A DNA stretch of 38,416 nt. Origin: Gammaproteobacteria bacterium (GTDB taxonomy: Bacteria > Pseudomonadota > Gammaproteobacteria > Acidiferrobacterales > Acidiferrobacteraceae). The DNA lies in NCBI GenBank assembly GCA_028064935.1, contig JAPTWT010000284.1:1-38416 (forward strand), read 5' to 3'. This document shows, one piece after another, positions 8,428 to 18,125 of the stretch (the stretch's first letter is position 1; every line of letters begins with the position of its first letter). Made by a program: the position numbers and the translations under genes. The notes under the pieces were generated by a model that saw only the letters and a program-made list of their open reading frames with translations, was not told the origin of the DNA and did no database searches.

Positions 8428-9339
8428 ATGGCTAGCGTCACAATGCGTGAAATGCTGGAGGCCGGGGTCCATTTTGGACATCAGACCCGCTTCTGGCACC
8501 CGAAAATGCGCCCCTATATCTTTGGCGAGCGCAACAATATCCACATCATCAATCTCGAGAAGTCGCTGCCGATGCTGAATGAAGCGGCGGCCTTCGCGCG
8601 TAAATTGGCGGCGAACAAGGGCACGATACTGTTTGTCGGCACCAAGCGGCAGGCGGCGGAGATCATGCGCGCCGAGGCCATCCGTGCCGGTTGCCCCTAT
8701 GTCGATCATCGCTGGCTCGGCGGCATGCTGACGAATTACAAGACCGTGCGTCGTTCGATCGAGCGCCTGAAGCGGCTGGAGGAGCTGCTCGCCGAGGGTG
8801 GCGGGGCCGAGAAGCTATCCAAGAAGGAGACGCTGACCCTCGAGCGCGAGCGCGCCAAGCTGGATCGCAGTCTGAGCGGCATCAAGGACATGCCGAGCCT
8901 GCCGGACGCGCTGTTCGTGATCGATGTGGGCCATGAATACATCGCTGTGAGCGAGGCCAACAAGCTGAAGATCCCGGTGCTCGCGGTGGTGGACTCCAAT
9001 TGCAAGACCGATGGTGTGGACTACGTCATACCCGGAAACGACGACGCCAGCCGGGCTATCACTCTCTATGCCCGAACCATGGCCGATGCGGTGCTGGAAG
9101 GGCGGAGTTCGGCAGCGACCCTCCCGACCTCCGGCGACGAGGAGTTTGTCGAGGTGAAGGAGGACCCTGCGACGCGCGCCGCCGCACGCAAGAAACCGGC
9201 GGCCGGCTACGAGGGTTATACGGGCGAGGCGGAAGGCGAGGCCGATGGCCCTGGGGCTGCGGATGCCCGCAAGTCGCGTCCCAAGGGCCGGGAAGGGGCC
9301 GGGGCGCGGCCCGCCCGTGGCGGCCGTGCCCGGCCGTGA
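8428..9339 (+). CDS. rpsB: 30S ribosomal protein S2 with extended C-terminal tail
   Basis: Component of the small ribosomal subunit. The start is ATG 8428 ([20 protein letters not shown]), with GGGAG about 7 nt upstream; the open frame extends further back but the family start is unmistakable. Conserved S2 stretches include [34 protein letters not shown] and [12 protein letters not shown]. The protein has 303 residues, against about 240 in E. coli. The S2 fold ends near residue 240, after AVLEGRSS and DEEFVEV. The last 60 or so residues are low-complexity and rich in Ala, Gly, Glu, Arg and Lys, acidic first and strongly basic at the end ([12 protein letters not shown]). First gene of the long plus-strand array; a hairpin separates it from tsf. 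Confidence 0.97.
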   Translation: MASVTMREMLEAGVHFGHQTRFWHPKMRPYIFGERNNIHIINLEKSLPMLNEAAAFARKLAANKGTILFVGTKRQAAEIMRAEAIRAGCPYVDHRWLGGMLTNYKTVRRSIERLKRLEELLAEGGGAEKLSKKETLTLERERAKLDRSLSGIKDMPSLPDALFVIDVGHEYIAVSEANKLKIPVLAVVDSNCKTDGVDYVIPGNDDASRAITLYARTMADAVLEGRSSAATLPTSGDEEFVEVKEDPATRAAARKKPAAGYEGYTGEAEGEADGPGAADARKSRPKGREGAGARPARGGRARP

Positions 9340-9364
9340 CGGCGTAATGGCGAATATGAGAGAG

Positions 9365-9392
9365 GCAAAAGGGGGGGATGCCCCCCTTTTGC
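9365..9392 (+). terminator. Intrinsic terminator/attenuator between rpsB and tsf
   Basis: Perfect 12-bp stem: GCAAAAGGGGGG (9365-9376) pairs with CCCCCCTTTTGC (9381-9392) across a 4-nt loop. The A-tract/G-run and C-run/T-tract layout is that of an intrinsic terminator, but only four T follow the C-run before GC. It may therefore work as a partial attenuator, giving more S2 than EF-Ts. It sits 19 nt before the tsf start. Confidence 0.75.
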
Positions 9393-9411
9393 ATGCGCGC
9401 GAGGACAGGAT

Positions 9412-10293
9412 ATGGCGATTTCAGCGGCACAGGTAAAAGAGCTTCGGGAACGGACCGGACTGGGCATGATGGAGTGCAAGGCCGCGCTCACCGAGACGGA
9501 CGGGAATATGGAGGCGGCCATCGACCTCCTGCGCAAGAAGGCCGGTGCCAAGGTCGACAAGAAGGCCCACCGCGTGGCGGCCGAGGGGGCCATCGGCGCC
9601 CATGTCGATGCGCGCGGTCAGGTGGGTGCGTTGGTGGAGGTCAATAGCGAGACGGATTTTGTGGCCAAGGAGGAGCGCTTCGCGGCCTTCGCACAGACGC
9701 TCGCGGCCCTGGTCGTCGACCACAACCCCGCGGATCTGGAGGCCTTGTCAGCGATGGCCTTCCCTGGCGGGGGCACGGTGGCTGAGGCGCGCGCGGCGCT
9801 CGTGGCGCAGTTTGGGGAAAACATGACGGTACGACGGTTCGTGCGCCTCGATGCCGAGGGCGGCGTGCTCGGGCACTATGTGCATGGGCGGCGTATCGGC
9901 GTGCTGGTGTCGCTTGCCGGCGGGGGCGCGGCGCTCGCCCGCGATCTCGCTATGCATATCGCCGCAAGCAAGCCCGCCTATGTCCGGCCGGAGGACGTTC
10001 CGGCGGATGTCGTGGCCCGCGAAAAGGCCATCTATGTGGCGCAGGCCGAAGGTTCGGGAAAGTCCCCGGAGATCATCGAGAAGATGGTGATGGGCAAGGT
10101 CCGGAAGTACCTCGATGACATCACACTGACAGGTCAGGCGTTCGTCAAGGATCCGGAGACTACGGTCGCCGCGCAATTGAAGAAGGCCGGGGCCGAGGCC
10201 AGACGCTTCTTCCGGCTGGAGGTGGGTGAGGGGATCGAACGCGAGGTCAGCAACTTCGCATCGGAAGTGATGTCACAGGTCAAGGGAAGCTGA
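9412..10293 (+). CDS. tsf: Elongation factor Ts
   Basis: Guanine nucleotide exchange factor that recycles EF-Tu-GDP. The N-terminal UBA-like domain (VKELRERTGLGMMECKAALT, about residues 8-27) is followed by the core with the EF-Tu-contacting motif TDFVA (about residues 82-86, in VNSETDFVAKEERF). Two core subdomains and a C-terminal module follow. The length of 293 is close to the E. coli 283. ATG 9412 is preceded by AGGACAGG, downstream of the hairpin at 9365-9392. pyrH follows after 3 nt. Confidence 0.97.
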   Translation: MAISAAQVKELRERTGLGMMECKAALTETDGNMEAAIDLLRKKAGAKVDKKAHRVAAEGAIGAHVDARGQVGALVEVNSETDFVAKEERFAAFAQTLAALVVDHNPADLEALSAMAFPGGGTVAEARAALVAQFGENMTVRRFVRLDAEGGVLGHYVHGRRIGVLVSLAGGGAALARDLAMHIAASKPAYVRPEDVPADVVAREKAIYVAQAEGSGKSPEIIEKMVMGKVRKYLDDITLTGQAFVKDPETTVAAQLKKAGAEARRFFRLEVGEGIEREVSNFASEVMSQVKGS

Positions 10294-10296
10294 TCC

Positions 10297-11019
10297 ATGG
10301 CGCGTTACCGGCGCGTGCTCCTGAAGTTGAGCGGCGAGGCCCTGATGGGGACCGCGGGTTACGGGATCGACCCGGAGGTCTTGCACACCGTGGCCGCGGC
10401 AGTGGCCGAGGGCGCTTGCGGCACGGGTCTTGCGATTGTGATCGGCGGCGGGAACATCTTTCGCGGGGTGTCGAGTTCGGCGCGTGACATGGACCGGGCG
10501 CAGGCCGATCTCATGGGCATGCTCGCCACAGTCATGAATGCGCTGGCGCTGGTCGAGGCGCTGCGCTCTTCCGGGGTGACCGCCCATGTCCAGTCGGCGC
10601 TTGCCGTCGGTACCGCGGTACCCCCCTTCGACAGGCGTCGGGCCTTGGAGTGTCTGGAGCGGGGCGAGGTCGTGGTGTTCGCAGCCGGCACCGGCAATCC
10701 GTTCTTCACCACCGATACCGCGGCAAGCCTTCGGGCCCTGGAAGTGGGCGCCGAGATCATGCTGAAGGCCACCAAGGTCGACGGCGTGTATTCGGCGGAC
10801 CCCAAGCGCGACCCGGGCGCCGTACGCTACCGGCGGCTTGGGTATGACGATGTGCTGCAGCGCCGTCTCGGGGTGATGGATGCCACGGCGATCGCGCTAT
10901 TGCGGGAGTTTCGCGTGCCCTTGCGCGTTTTTGACATGACCTCGCCCGGGGCCCTGGCGCGCATCCTCGCCGGCGCCGATGAAGGGACTTTAGTCGAAGA
11001 AGGAGCGGCATGTGAGTGA
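10297..11019 (+). CDS. pyrH: Uridylate kinase (UMP kinase)
   Basis: Phosphorylates UMP to UDP in pyrimidine nucleotide synthesis; a member of the amino-acid-kinase fold as in other bacteria. Visible motifs: [12 protein letters not shown] at the N-terminus (phosphate-binding Lys), [10 protein letters not shown], the UMP-contacting region around [17 protein letters not shown], and [19 protein letters not shown] followed by [15 protein letters not shown]. The 240 residues are standard. The start follows tsf by 3 nt, and the 3' end overlaps frr by 8 nt (11012-11019), so expression is coupled to both neighbours. Confidence 0.97.
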   Translation: MARYRRVLLKLSGEALMGTAGYGIDPEVLHTVAAAVAEGACGTGLAIVIGGGNIFRGVSSSARDMDRAQADLMGMLATVMNALALVEALRSSGVTAHVQSALAVGTAVPPFDRRRALECLERGEVVVFAAGTGNPFFTTDTAASLRALEVGAEIMLKATKVDGVYSADPKRDPGAVRYRRLGYDDVLQRRLGVMDATAIALLREFRVPLRVFDMTSPGALARILAGADEGTLVEEGAACE

Positions 11020-11569
11020 GGATCTGAAGAAAGACGTCCAGGCGCGCATGGCCAAGTCCGTCGAGGCCTTGAAGGCGGAGCTCGGCCGTATTCGCACCGG
11101 GCGCGCCAATACCGCGCTCCTCGACCACGTCATGGTCGATTACTACGGTACCAGGACCGCGCTCCCGAAGGTGGCCAACGTCACCGTGGCCGATGCCCGC
11201 AATCTGGTCGTGAGTCCCTGGGAGAAGGGCATGGTGGCGGCGATCGAGCGCGCCATTCTGGAGTCCGGGCTCGGCTTTAATCCGGTGACGTCCGGCATGA
11301 CCATCCGCATCCCCATGCCGCCGTTGACCGAGGAGCGTCGTCGGGACCTTGGCAAGGTGGCGCGCAGCGAGGGCGAGAATGCCAAGATCGCGGTGCGCAA
11401 CATCCGTCGCGATACGAACAATCATTTGAAGGATCAGGTCAAGAAGAAGCTGCTCTCGGAAGATGAGGAGAAGCGGCTTGTCGAGGCCGTGCAAAAGGCC
11501 ACAGACCAGTTCATCGCCGAAATCGACAAGCTGGTCGCCGCGAAGGAACGCGACATCCTGGAGATCTAA
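11012..11569 (+). CDS. frr: Ribosome recycling factor
   Basis: Splits post-termination ribosomes together with EF-G. The 185 residues are exactly the family length. The three-helix-bundle segment [19 protein letters not shown] and the C-terminal [13 protein letters not shown] are characteristic. The start is GTG 11012, inside the end of pyrH, with AGGAG about 6 nt upstream; an ATG at 11010 is out of frame. The 8-nt overlap implies translational coupling to pyrH. Confidence 0.97.
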   Translation: MSEDLKKDVQARMAKSVEALKAELGRIRTGRANTALLDHVMVDYYGTRTALPKVANVTVADARNLVVSPWEKGMVAAIERAILESGLGFNPVTSGMTIRIPMPPLTEERRRDLGKVARSEGENAKIAVRNIRRDTNNHLKDQVKKKLLSEDEEKRLVEAVQKATDQFIAEIDKLVAAKERDILEI

Positions 11570-11602
11570 CCTCAGGCGCCCGAGTGTGCCTATACTTGTG
11601 TT

Positions 11603-12361
11603 ATGAAGACGACGGATCAAAGTGCCATTACAGGGGGTCTCCCCGCCCATGTCGCGGTGATCATGGACGGTAACGGTCGCTGGGCCAAGGCCCGCGGGCA
11701 GGCCCGCATCCAGGGACACCGCAAGGGTGTGGAGACGGTCCGCGAACTGGTCGCGGCGTGCGCCGAGAAGGGCATCAAGGCGGTGACGTTGTTTGCCTTC
11801 AGCAGCGAGAACTGGCGCCGCCCGCGGCTCGAGGTCCGTTTGCTGCGCCAGCTGTTCCTGCTGGCGCTGGAGCGCGAGATTGCAAAGCTCCATGACAACG
11901 ATATCCAGTTCCGCGCCATCGGCGACATCGCCGCCTTCGGGCCCGACATCGTGCAGCGCGTGCGCGACGCCGAGGCCTTGACGGCCAACAATCGCCGCCT
12001 GCGTCTCACCATCGCCGCCAACTACGGCGGTCGGTGGGATATCGCCCAGGCGTGCGCCCGTATCGCCGAGGAGGTGCGTGCCGGCCGTCTTTTGTCCGGC
12101 GACATCAGCCCCGAGACCCTGGAACCCTATCTCAGCATGGCCGGCGTCCCGGAGCCCGATCTCTTCATCCGCACCGGCGGTGAACAGCGCATCAGCAATT
12201 TTCTGCTCTGGCAGCTTGCCTATACGGAGCTCTATTTCACGCCCGTACTATGGCCCGACTTCGACCGCAAGCAGTTCGATCTGGCCCTGGAGTCCTTCAC
12301 CGGGCGCCAGCGACGGTTCGGGCGCACGGGGGACCAGGTCGAGGCGGCGTGGCGTGCTTAA
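11603..12361 (+). CDS. uppS: Undecaprenyl diphosphate synthase
   Basis: Cis-prenyltransferase that extends farnesyl diphosphate with isopentenyl diphosphate to the C55 carrier for peptidoglycan and O-antigen building blocks. Visible: HVAVIMDGNGRWAKARG with the catalytic Asp at residue 22, LFAFSSENWRRP, and the C-terminal PDLFIRTGGEQRISNFLLWQ and TELYFTPVLWPDF motifs. The 252 residues are normal. It begins 33 nt after frr and its last 8 nt contain the GTG start of cdsA. Substrate supply comes from the methylerythritol pathway, whose dxr gene is two genes downstream. Confidence 0.97.
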   Translation: MKTTDQSAITGGLPAHVAVIMDGNGRWAKARGQARIQGHRKGVETVRELVAACAEKGIKAVTLFAFSSENWRRPRLEVRLLRQLFLLALEREIAKLHDNDIQFRAIGDIAAFGPDIVQRVRDAEALTANNRRLRLTIAANYGGRWDIAQACARIAEEVRAGRLLSGDISPETLEPYLSMAGVPEPDLFIRTGGEQRISNFLLWQLAYTELYFTPVLWPDFDRKQFDLALESFTGRQRRFGRTGDQVEAAWRA

Positions 12362-13160
12362 GGAGCGCCTGCTGACGGCGCTTCTCGCGGGTGCCCTGTT
12401 GCTCGCCGGTCTATGGTTTCTGAACACTGCCGGAGTCGGGATATTGTTGGGCGTGGTGACGCTGCTGGCGGCCTTCGAGTGGTCGGGGCTCGCGGCGCGG
12501 CGGCCGGTGGCGCGGTTTGCGTTTCCCGCGCTCGCCACGCTCTTGGGGCTGGCAAGCCTCCTGCTACCGCTTTCGGCGGTCATGGCGGTGGCGATCCTAT
12601 GGTGGGTCTGGGCGGCCGGCGAGGTATTCGTGTTCCGTGACCGGGCGAGTCCGGTGTGGCGTCATGCGCCGGTCAAGTGCCTGTCAGGTATACTGATATT
12701 GGTGCCGGCGTGGCGCGGATGCCTGGCGCTGAAGGCCCAGGATCCCTCGCGGCCGATGCTCCTGATCTGGCTGCTGGCCATGGTGTGGACCGCCGACAGC
12801 GCGGCCTATTTTGCGGGACGCGCCTTTGGGCGTCATCGCCTGGCCCCGCTCGTAAGCCCCGGCAAGACCGTGGAGGGTGCCATGGCCGGGATCGCGGGGG
12901 CGGCGATCATCGGGGGTATCGGCGCCTCTTGGCTGGCGCTTTCGGGCCTCACGGCCGGCAGCGGCGCGCTGCTGGGGGCGGTGGTGGCCATGGCCTCGAT
13001 CATAGGCGACCTGCTCGAGAGCAAGGCCAAGCGTCTGGCCGCCGTCAAGGACTCGGGCCGCCTGTTGCCGGGTCACGGCGGCATCCTGGATCGTATCGAT
13101 GCCTTGACAGCGGCGGTGCCGTTATTCGTGTGGACCATGCGCTATCTGGGGGTTCGATGA
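12354..13160 (+). CDS. cdsA: Phosphatidate cytidylyltransferase
   Basis: Inner-membrane enzyme making CDP-diacylglycerol from phosphatidate and CTP, the branch point of phospholipid synthesis. About eight hydrophobic segments are visible. The C-terminal signature is intact: [20 protein letters not shown], then GILDR, with the conserved Lys-Asp and Pro-Gly-His-Gly-Gly. The start GTG 12354 ([13 protein letters not shown]) gives 268 residues, a normal length, and overlaps the uppS end by 8 nt. The 3' end overlaps dxr as ATGA (13157-13160). Confidence 0.95.
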   Translation: MLKERLLTALLAGALLLAGLWFLNTAGVGILLGVVTLLAAFEWSGLAARRPVARFAFPALATLLGLASLLLPLSAVMAVAILWWVWAAGEVFVFRDRASPVWRHAPVKCLSGILILVPAWRGCLALKAQDPSRPMLLIWLLAMVWTADSAAYFAGRAFGRHRLAPLVSPGKTVEGAMAGIAGAAIIGGIGASWLALSGLTAGSGALLGAVVAMASIIGDLLESKAKRLAAVKDSGRLLPGHGGILDRIDALTAAVPLFVWTMRYLGVR

Positions 13161-14380
13161 GGCAGGAGGGGCATCCGGGGCGTGAAGCCGTCCAGGGGCT
13201 TGCGGTATTGGGGGCCACGGGCTCCATAGGGATCAGCACCTTGAAGGTGGCGGAGCTCCATCCGGGGCGTTTCCGGGTAGTGGCCTTGAGCGCCTATGAG
13301 CGTGCCGAGGAGCTGCGCGCGTTGTGCCAGACGTGGCGTCCGGCACTGGCCGCCATCCATGCCCCGGAGACGGCGCACTGGCTTGCGCAGTCGCTGGCGG
13401 ATACCGGCACCGAGGTGCTCGCCGGACCCGCGGCGCTTGAACGTATCGTCTGCGATCCGCGCGTGACCACCGTCGTGTGCGGCATTGTCGGGGCCGCCGG
13501 ACTTAAGTCGGCGTGGGCGGCGGTGGCCGCCGGCAAACGGGTCTTGTTTGCCAATAAAGAGCCGCTGGTCATGTCCGGTCATCTGCTGATGGCCTTGGCG
13601 CGTCGCAGCGGCGCGCAGCTCCTGCCGCTTGATAGCGAGCATAATGCGGTCTTTCAATGTTTGCCGCAGCCGCGCGCGGGGTTGATCGGGGCGGGAGTGC
13701 GGCGCATCGTGCTCACCTGTTCTGGCGGCCCGTTTCGCAACACCCCGGCGAGCGAGTTTGCCACCATAACCCCCGAGCAGGCCTGCGCGCATCCGCGCTG
13801 GAGCATGGGTCGCAAGATCTCGGTGGATTCCGCGACCTTGATGAACAAGGGCCTGGAGTTGATCGAGGCCTGCCGGCTGTTCGAGGCGGCGCCCGAGCAG
13901 ATCGACGTGGTGATCCACCCGCAAAGCATCATCCATTCACTGGTCGAGTATGTCGATGGGTCCACGCTCGCGCAGCTTGGCAATCCTGACATGCGCACCC
14001 CCATCGCTCACGCGTTGGCGTTTCCGGGTCGCATCGAGGCGGGGGTCGCGCGCCTCGATCTGGCAGCCGTAGGGCGGCTGGATTTCGAGGTGCCGGACGA
14101 GGACCGTTTCCCGTGTCTTAGGCTCGCACGCGCGGCCGCGGTGGCCGGTGCCAGCGCCCCCACGGTATTAAACGCCGCCAACGAGGTTGCGGTGGAGGCC
14201 TTTCTGGCGCGCGAGCTGCCGTTTGCCGCCATCCCCCGGGTGATCGAGTCGGTCCTGGAGGCGCGGCCGGTGGTGCCGGCGGAGAGCATCGAGGCCATAC
14301 TGGAAGAGGATCGGATGGCGCGTGAGTGTGCGCACCGGGTCATCGGTGGCCATCGCGCGAAGGGGGTCATGGCGTGTTGA
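13157..14380 (+). CDS. dxr: 1-deoxy-D-xylulose 5-phosphate reductoisomerase
   Basis: Second enzyme of the methylerythritol phosphate pathway: NADPH-dependent rearrangement and reduction of DXP to MEP. The Rossmann motif [12 protein letters not shown] lies near the N-terminus. Metal and substrate residues lie in [15 protein letters not shown] (Asp and Glu ligands), [29 protein letters not shown] and GLELIEA. The 407 residues fit the family. ATG 13157 overlaps the cdsA stop by 4 nt, and the end overlaps rseP by 7 nt. The order uppS-cdsA-dxr-rseP groups isoprenoid and phospholipid precursor genes. Confidence 0.97.
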   Translation: MRQEGHPGREAVQGLAVLGATGSIGISTLKVAELHPGRFRVVALSAYERAEELRALCQTWRPALAAIHAPETAHWLAQSLADTGTEVLAGPAALERIVCDPRVTTVVCGIVGAAGLKSAWAAVAAGKRVLFANKEPLVMSGHLLMALARRSGAQLLPLDSEHNAVFQCLPQPRAGLIGAGVRRIVLTCSGGPFRNTPASEFATITPEQACAHPRWSMGRKISVDSATLMNKGLELIEACRLFEAAPEQIDVVIHPQSIIHSLVEYVDGSTLAQLGNPDMRTPIAHALAFPGRIEAGVARLDLAAVGRLDFEVPDEDRFPCLRLARAAAVAGASAPTVLNAANEVAVEAFLARELPFAAIPRVIESVLEARPVVPAESIEAILEEDRMARECAHRVIGGHRAKGVMAC

Positions 14381-15741
14381 CGCAGATCGGCTATAGCCTG
14401 CTCGGCTTCGTACTCGCGATCGGTATCCTGATCGTGGTGCACGAGTTTGGGCACTACATTGTGGCGCGCAGTCTCGGGGTCAAGGTACTACGGTTTTCCG
14501 TGGGGTTCGGGAAACCGCTGATCCTGCGTCGCGCCGGCCGCGACGCCACCGAGTATGTGCTGGCGGCGGTACCGTTGGGCGGTTATGTGAAGATGCTAGA
14601 CGAGAACGAGGGTGATGTGGCGCCGGCCGAGCGTCACCGGGCGTTCAACCGTCAGGCCCTCTGGAAGCGCACGGCCATCGTGCTGGCCGGACCCGGATTC
14701 AATTTCCTGTTCGCGATCCTGGCCTACTGGGTGGTGTTCATGACCGGCGTGCCCGGTCTTAAGCCTGTCATCGGCAGGGTCGCGGCGCACTCGCCGGCGC
14801 AGGCCGCCGGTCTGCGTGCCGGAGACCTGATCACGCGCATCAACGGTCGGCGGGTGCAGAGCCTCGGACAGGATCGGCTCTATCTCTTTCAGAAGGCCCT
14901 GGAGCATGCCAAGGTGCACGTGCAGGTCCTGACCAAGGGCGGCCATGAACGCGTCTTGACCCTCGATCTGCGCCACGTCCATGCCCGTGCCCTGAGCAAG
15001 GGGCACCTGGGTGAGGTGCTTGGGATCAGCGGTTGGCAGCCACGTCTCGTACCGCGCATCGCCGAGGTCTTCGCGCACACGCCGGCGGCCCGTGGCGGAC
15101 TACGGGTCGGCGATCTCATCACGCGCATCGGCAAACAAGCCATCACCAATTGGACACAGGTTGCGCGCATCGTCCGCGCCCATCCCTTGCAGCCCCTGCA
15201 TTTTGACGTCCGTCATCATGGGCGGACGCGGCAATTGATCATCACGCCAAAAGCCGTTAAGGTGGGAGCCCGGCGCATAGGCCAGATTGGTGCGGGCATC
15301 CGCGTTCCGGCGTTACCGCCGAACCTGCGCGTCGTGGTGCGATTCGGACCACTGGCAGCGCTCGGGGCGGCCTTGAAGGACACATGGCTCATGAGTCGTC
15401 TGACGGTCGAGATGCTTGGCAAGATGTTGATGCTCGAGGTCTCACCGAAGAGCATCAGCGGTCCTATCACGATCGCGCAGTATGCCGGTTATTCGGTGCA
15501 GGTGGGATTCACCAGTTTCCTGATGTTTCTCGGGGTCGTCAGCATCAGTCTCGGAGTTTTGAATCTGATGCCGGTGCCTATCCTCGACGGGGGCCACGTG
15601 TTCTTCTATCTGCTCGAGTGGGTCAAGGGAGGGCCCATCTCGGAGCAGGCGATCGGGTGGGGGCAGCGGGTCGGCGTGACCCTGCTGTTAGGTCTCATGA
15701 TGCTCGCCTTCTACAACGACATTACACGGATTCTCGGATAA
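14374..15741 (+). CDS. rseP: RseP site-2 intramembrane metalloprotease
   Basis: Zinc protease of the inner membrane that makes the second cut in RseA, releasing sigma-E under envelope stress, and clears remnant signal peptides. The zinc motif HEFGH is at residues 23-27 in the first membrane helix, and the third ligand motif [12 protein letters not shown] is in a C-terminal helix. Two tandem PDZ domains lie between ([15 protein letters not shown] and [15 protein letters not shown]). The start is GTG 14374 within the dxr end, giving 455 residues; TTG 14377 is an alternative. The periplasmic PDZ region has about nine acidic residues against about 32 Arg/Lys and a dozen His, which suggests adaptation to an acidic periplasm. 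Confidence 0.96.
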   Translation: MLTQIGYSLLGFVLAIGILIVVHEFGHYIVARSLGVKVLRFSVGFGKPLILRRAGRDATEYVLAAVPLGGYVKMLDENEGDVAPAERHRAFNRQALWKRTAIVLAGPGFNFLFAILAYWVVFMTGVPGLKPVIGRVAAHSPAQAAGLRAGDLITRINGRRVQSLGQDRLYLFQKALEHAKVHVQVLTKGGHERVLTLDLRHVHARALSKGHLGEVLGISGWQPRLVPRIAEVFAHTPAARGGLRVGDLITRIGKQAITNWTQVARIVRAHPLQPLHFDVRHHGRTRQLIITPKAVKVGARRIGQIGAGIRVPALPPNLRVVVRFGPLAALGAALKDTWLMSRLTVEMLGKMLMLEVSPKSISGPITIAQYAGYSVQVGFTSFLMFLGVVSISLGVLNLMPVPILDGGHVFFYLLEWVKGGPISEQAIGWGQRVGVTLLLGLMMLAFYNDITRILG

Positions 15742-15763
15742 GCAACGAGGCGGGCTTCAAGCA

Positions 15764-18055
15764 ATGAAAAAATGGTTGACGGCGCTCTGTTTGACGGGCG
15801 CGCTCATGGGAACGGCCCAGGCCGCCTCCTTCGTGATCTCTCACATCAAAGTCACGGGCCTAAAGCGCATTTCGCGTGCCACGGTCATGACCTATCTCCC
15901 GTTGCGTGTGGGCGAGACGCTCACCGGGGCGCGCGCCGAGCGCGCCATCCAGGCGTTGTTCAAGACCGGCTTCTTCCGGGATGTGAAGTTGATGGAGCAG
16001 GGCCATACGCTGATCGTGGCGGTGAGTGAGCGCCCGGCGATCGCGCGCATCACGATCAAGGGCACGCATGTCATCAAGCCGAAGAAGCTCCTGAAATCGC
16101 TCGCGGAGATGGGATTTGCCAAGGGGCGCGTGTTCAATCGCGCGCTCTTGCACGAGACCAAGCAGGCGTTGAGGCGCCAGTACTTCAATCGCGGCTATTA
16201 CGCGGCGCGCGTGGTCACGACCGTAAAGCCCTTGCCGCGCGACCGGGTCGCGGTGGGTATCACGGTGACCGAGGGCAAGATTGCGCGGATCAAGCAGATT
16301 ACCATCGTCGGCAACCATCGTTATAAGGAAAGCCGGCTTCTTGGCCGCTTCAAGCTAGGCCCCCCGAATCTCTTTAGCTTCTTCACCGGCAATGACCGCT
16401 ATTCGCGTCAAAAGCTCGAGGCCGATCTCGAGAATCTGCAGAACTTCTATCTGAACCGCGGGTATCTGCGTTTCCGGCTGTTGTCGACGGTGGTCGCGAT
16501 CACGCCCGACAAGGACTGGATCTATGTGACCGAGAATGTGCGCGAGGGTCATGTCTACCGGATATCGCATTATCGCTTTGCGGGACATGAGGTCCTGTCG
16601 CCCGCGACGCTTGCGCGCCTCATGCGCTTAAAGCCGGGACAGGTCTTTTCGCGCGAACGCATCACCAAGGGCACGCGCCGCATCATCGGGAAGCTCGGCA
16701 ATCGGGGTTACGCCTTCGCCAATGTGCGCGTCGTGCCGGCGGTGGACCGCAAGAATCACACGATCGCGCTCACGCTGTTTGTGGAACCCGGTCAGCGCGT
16801 GTATGTGCGGCGCATTCGGTTCTTCGGGAATACGGTCACCCAGGATGCGGTGTTGCGTCGCACCATGCGCCAATACGAGGGGGCGTGGTTTTCCGCCAAG
16901 CGTATCAAGCAATCGGTGACGCTGTTGAGGCGGCTTGGCTTTTTCACCAACGTGCGTGTCACCACCCCGCCGGTACCCGGACACCCCAATGAGGTTGATG
17001 TCGATGTGCACGTCAAGGAGCGCCCGACCGGCAGTATCGTGGCCGGCCTCGGTTACTCCGACCTCTACGGTATCTTCATCAATGGTTCGGTGACCTACCA
17101 GGATGTGCTTGGGACCGGCAAGGAGGTGTCGGTGACCGCTGACACGTCGGTGGCCTACAAGGACATCAACCTCACTTATGTGAACCCGTATTACACGAGT
17201 TCCGGGATCAGCCGTGGATTCAACATCTATGACAGCTCGTTCAATGCCGCGGCCGCCTACACCGCCGCGTATAACGAAAGCACGGTCGGGGCGGGGGTGT
17301 TTTATGGGATTCCGATCGGCGTCAACCGCACGATCAACATCGGTCTGGCGGCCGAGCGGGTTAATATCGGTGTCAACTCCACCAGCGCCTATGTGGCCCA
17401 GCAGTTCGTGGCCCGGCATGGATCGACCAACGACATCATCAAGGCGACGTTCGGCTGGTCACGCAACACCCTGAACAACGCCATCTTCCCGACCAGCGGG
17501 ACGTATCAGCAGTTGAGCGGGGAAATCGGCCTGCCCGGTGGCAGCCTCGAGTACTACCGCATGTCCTATCTTGCCAGTGTGTTCTTCCCGTTCGGGCGCC
17601 AGTACAGCCTGAAGCTGAGCAATGAGTGGAGCTATGGTAACGGCTACGGAAACACGCACAGTCTGCCGTTTTTCAAGAACTTTTATGCAGGTGGCGCCAA
17701 TTCCGTACGGGGTTATCAGAATGAATCCCTGGGACCGCGCGATATCCTGCCGCCGCACGATCCGATCGGGGGTAACAAGCGCGTGCTGGCGAGTGCCGAG
17801 TTCTTTTTCCCGGTGCCCGGCACCAGCCCGCATAATCGCTCCATGCGCCTGTCCACGTTCATAGACGCCGGCCAGGTATACGGCCCGGGCCAGCCCATCC
17901 AGTTCAGCCAGATCCGTACGTCGTTTGGCATAGCCTTCGACTGGTTCTCGCCGATTGCGCCGCTTAGTATCAGCATTGCCCGACCGCTGAATGCCCGGCC
18001 GGGCGACCAGACGCGCGCCGTCCAGTTCACCTTGGGCACGCTCTTTATGTACTAG
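15764..18055 (+). CDS. bamA: Outer membrane protein assembly factor BamA
   Basis: Omp85 protein that folds beta-barrels into the outer membrane. A signal peptide is evident (MKKWLTALCLTGALMGTAQA, cut after about residue 20), followed by five POTRA domains to about residue 345 and a 16-strand barrel. The barrel carries the conserved loop-6 motif VRGY (about residue 648, in SVRGYQNESLG). The C-terminal beta-signal reads FTLGTLFMY, ending in Tyr rather than the commoner Phe. The 763 residues are slightly shorter than E. coli's 810. The POTRA region is strikingly basic. It starts 22 nt after rseP. The usual next gene, skp, is absent: lpxD follows after 70 nt. Confidence 0.97.
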   Translation: MKKWLTALCLTGALMGTAQAASFVISHIKVTGLKRISRATVMTYLPLRVGETLTGARAERAIQALFKTGFFRDVKLMEQGHTLIVAVSERPAIARITIKGTHVIKPKKLLKSLAEMGFAKGRVFNRALLHETKQALRRQYFNRGYYAARVVTTVKPLPRDRVAVGITVTEGKIARIKQITIVGNHRYKESRLLGRFKLGPPNLFSFFTGNDRYSRQKLEADLENLQNFYLNRGYLRFRLLSTVVAITPDKDWIYVTENVREGHVYRISHYRFAGHEVLSPATLARLMRLKPGQVFSRERITKGTRRIIGKLGNRGYAFANVRVVPAVDRKNHTIALTLFVEPGQRVYVRRIRFFGNTVTQDAVLRRTMRQYEGAWFSAKRIKQSVTLLRRLGFFTNVRVTTPPVPGHPNEVDVDVHVKERPTGSIVAGLGYSDLYGIFINGSVTYQDVLGTGKEVSVTADTSVAYKDINLTYVNPYYTSSGISRGFNIYDSSFNAAAAYTAAYNESTVGAGVFYGIPIGVNRTINIGLAAERVNIGVNSTSAYVAQQFVARHGSTNDIIKATFGWSRNTLNNAIFPTSGTYQQLSGEIGLPGGSLEYYRMSYLASVFFPFGRQYSLKLSNEWSYGNGYGNTHSLPFFKNFYAGGANSVRGYQNESLGPRDILPPHDPIGGNKRVLASAEFFFPVPGTSPHNRSMRLSTFIDAGQVYGPGQPIQFSQIRTSFGIAFDWFSPIAPLSISIARPLNARPGDQTRAVQFTLGTLFMY

Positions 18056-18125
18056 CGGGAACCGGCGCCGGTGGCTAGGCTTCGAGACGAGAAGGCGGGC
18101 GGAGGCGGGCGCGACCCGGACAGAC

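Noticed and set aside
11591..11596. TATACT just before uppS as a possible internal promoter
   Set aside because: No -35 match at usable distance, and it would give an almost leaderless transcript.
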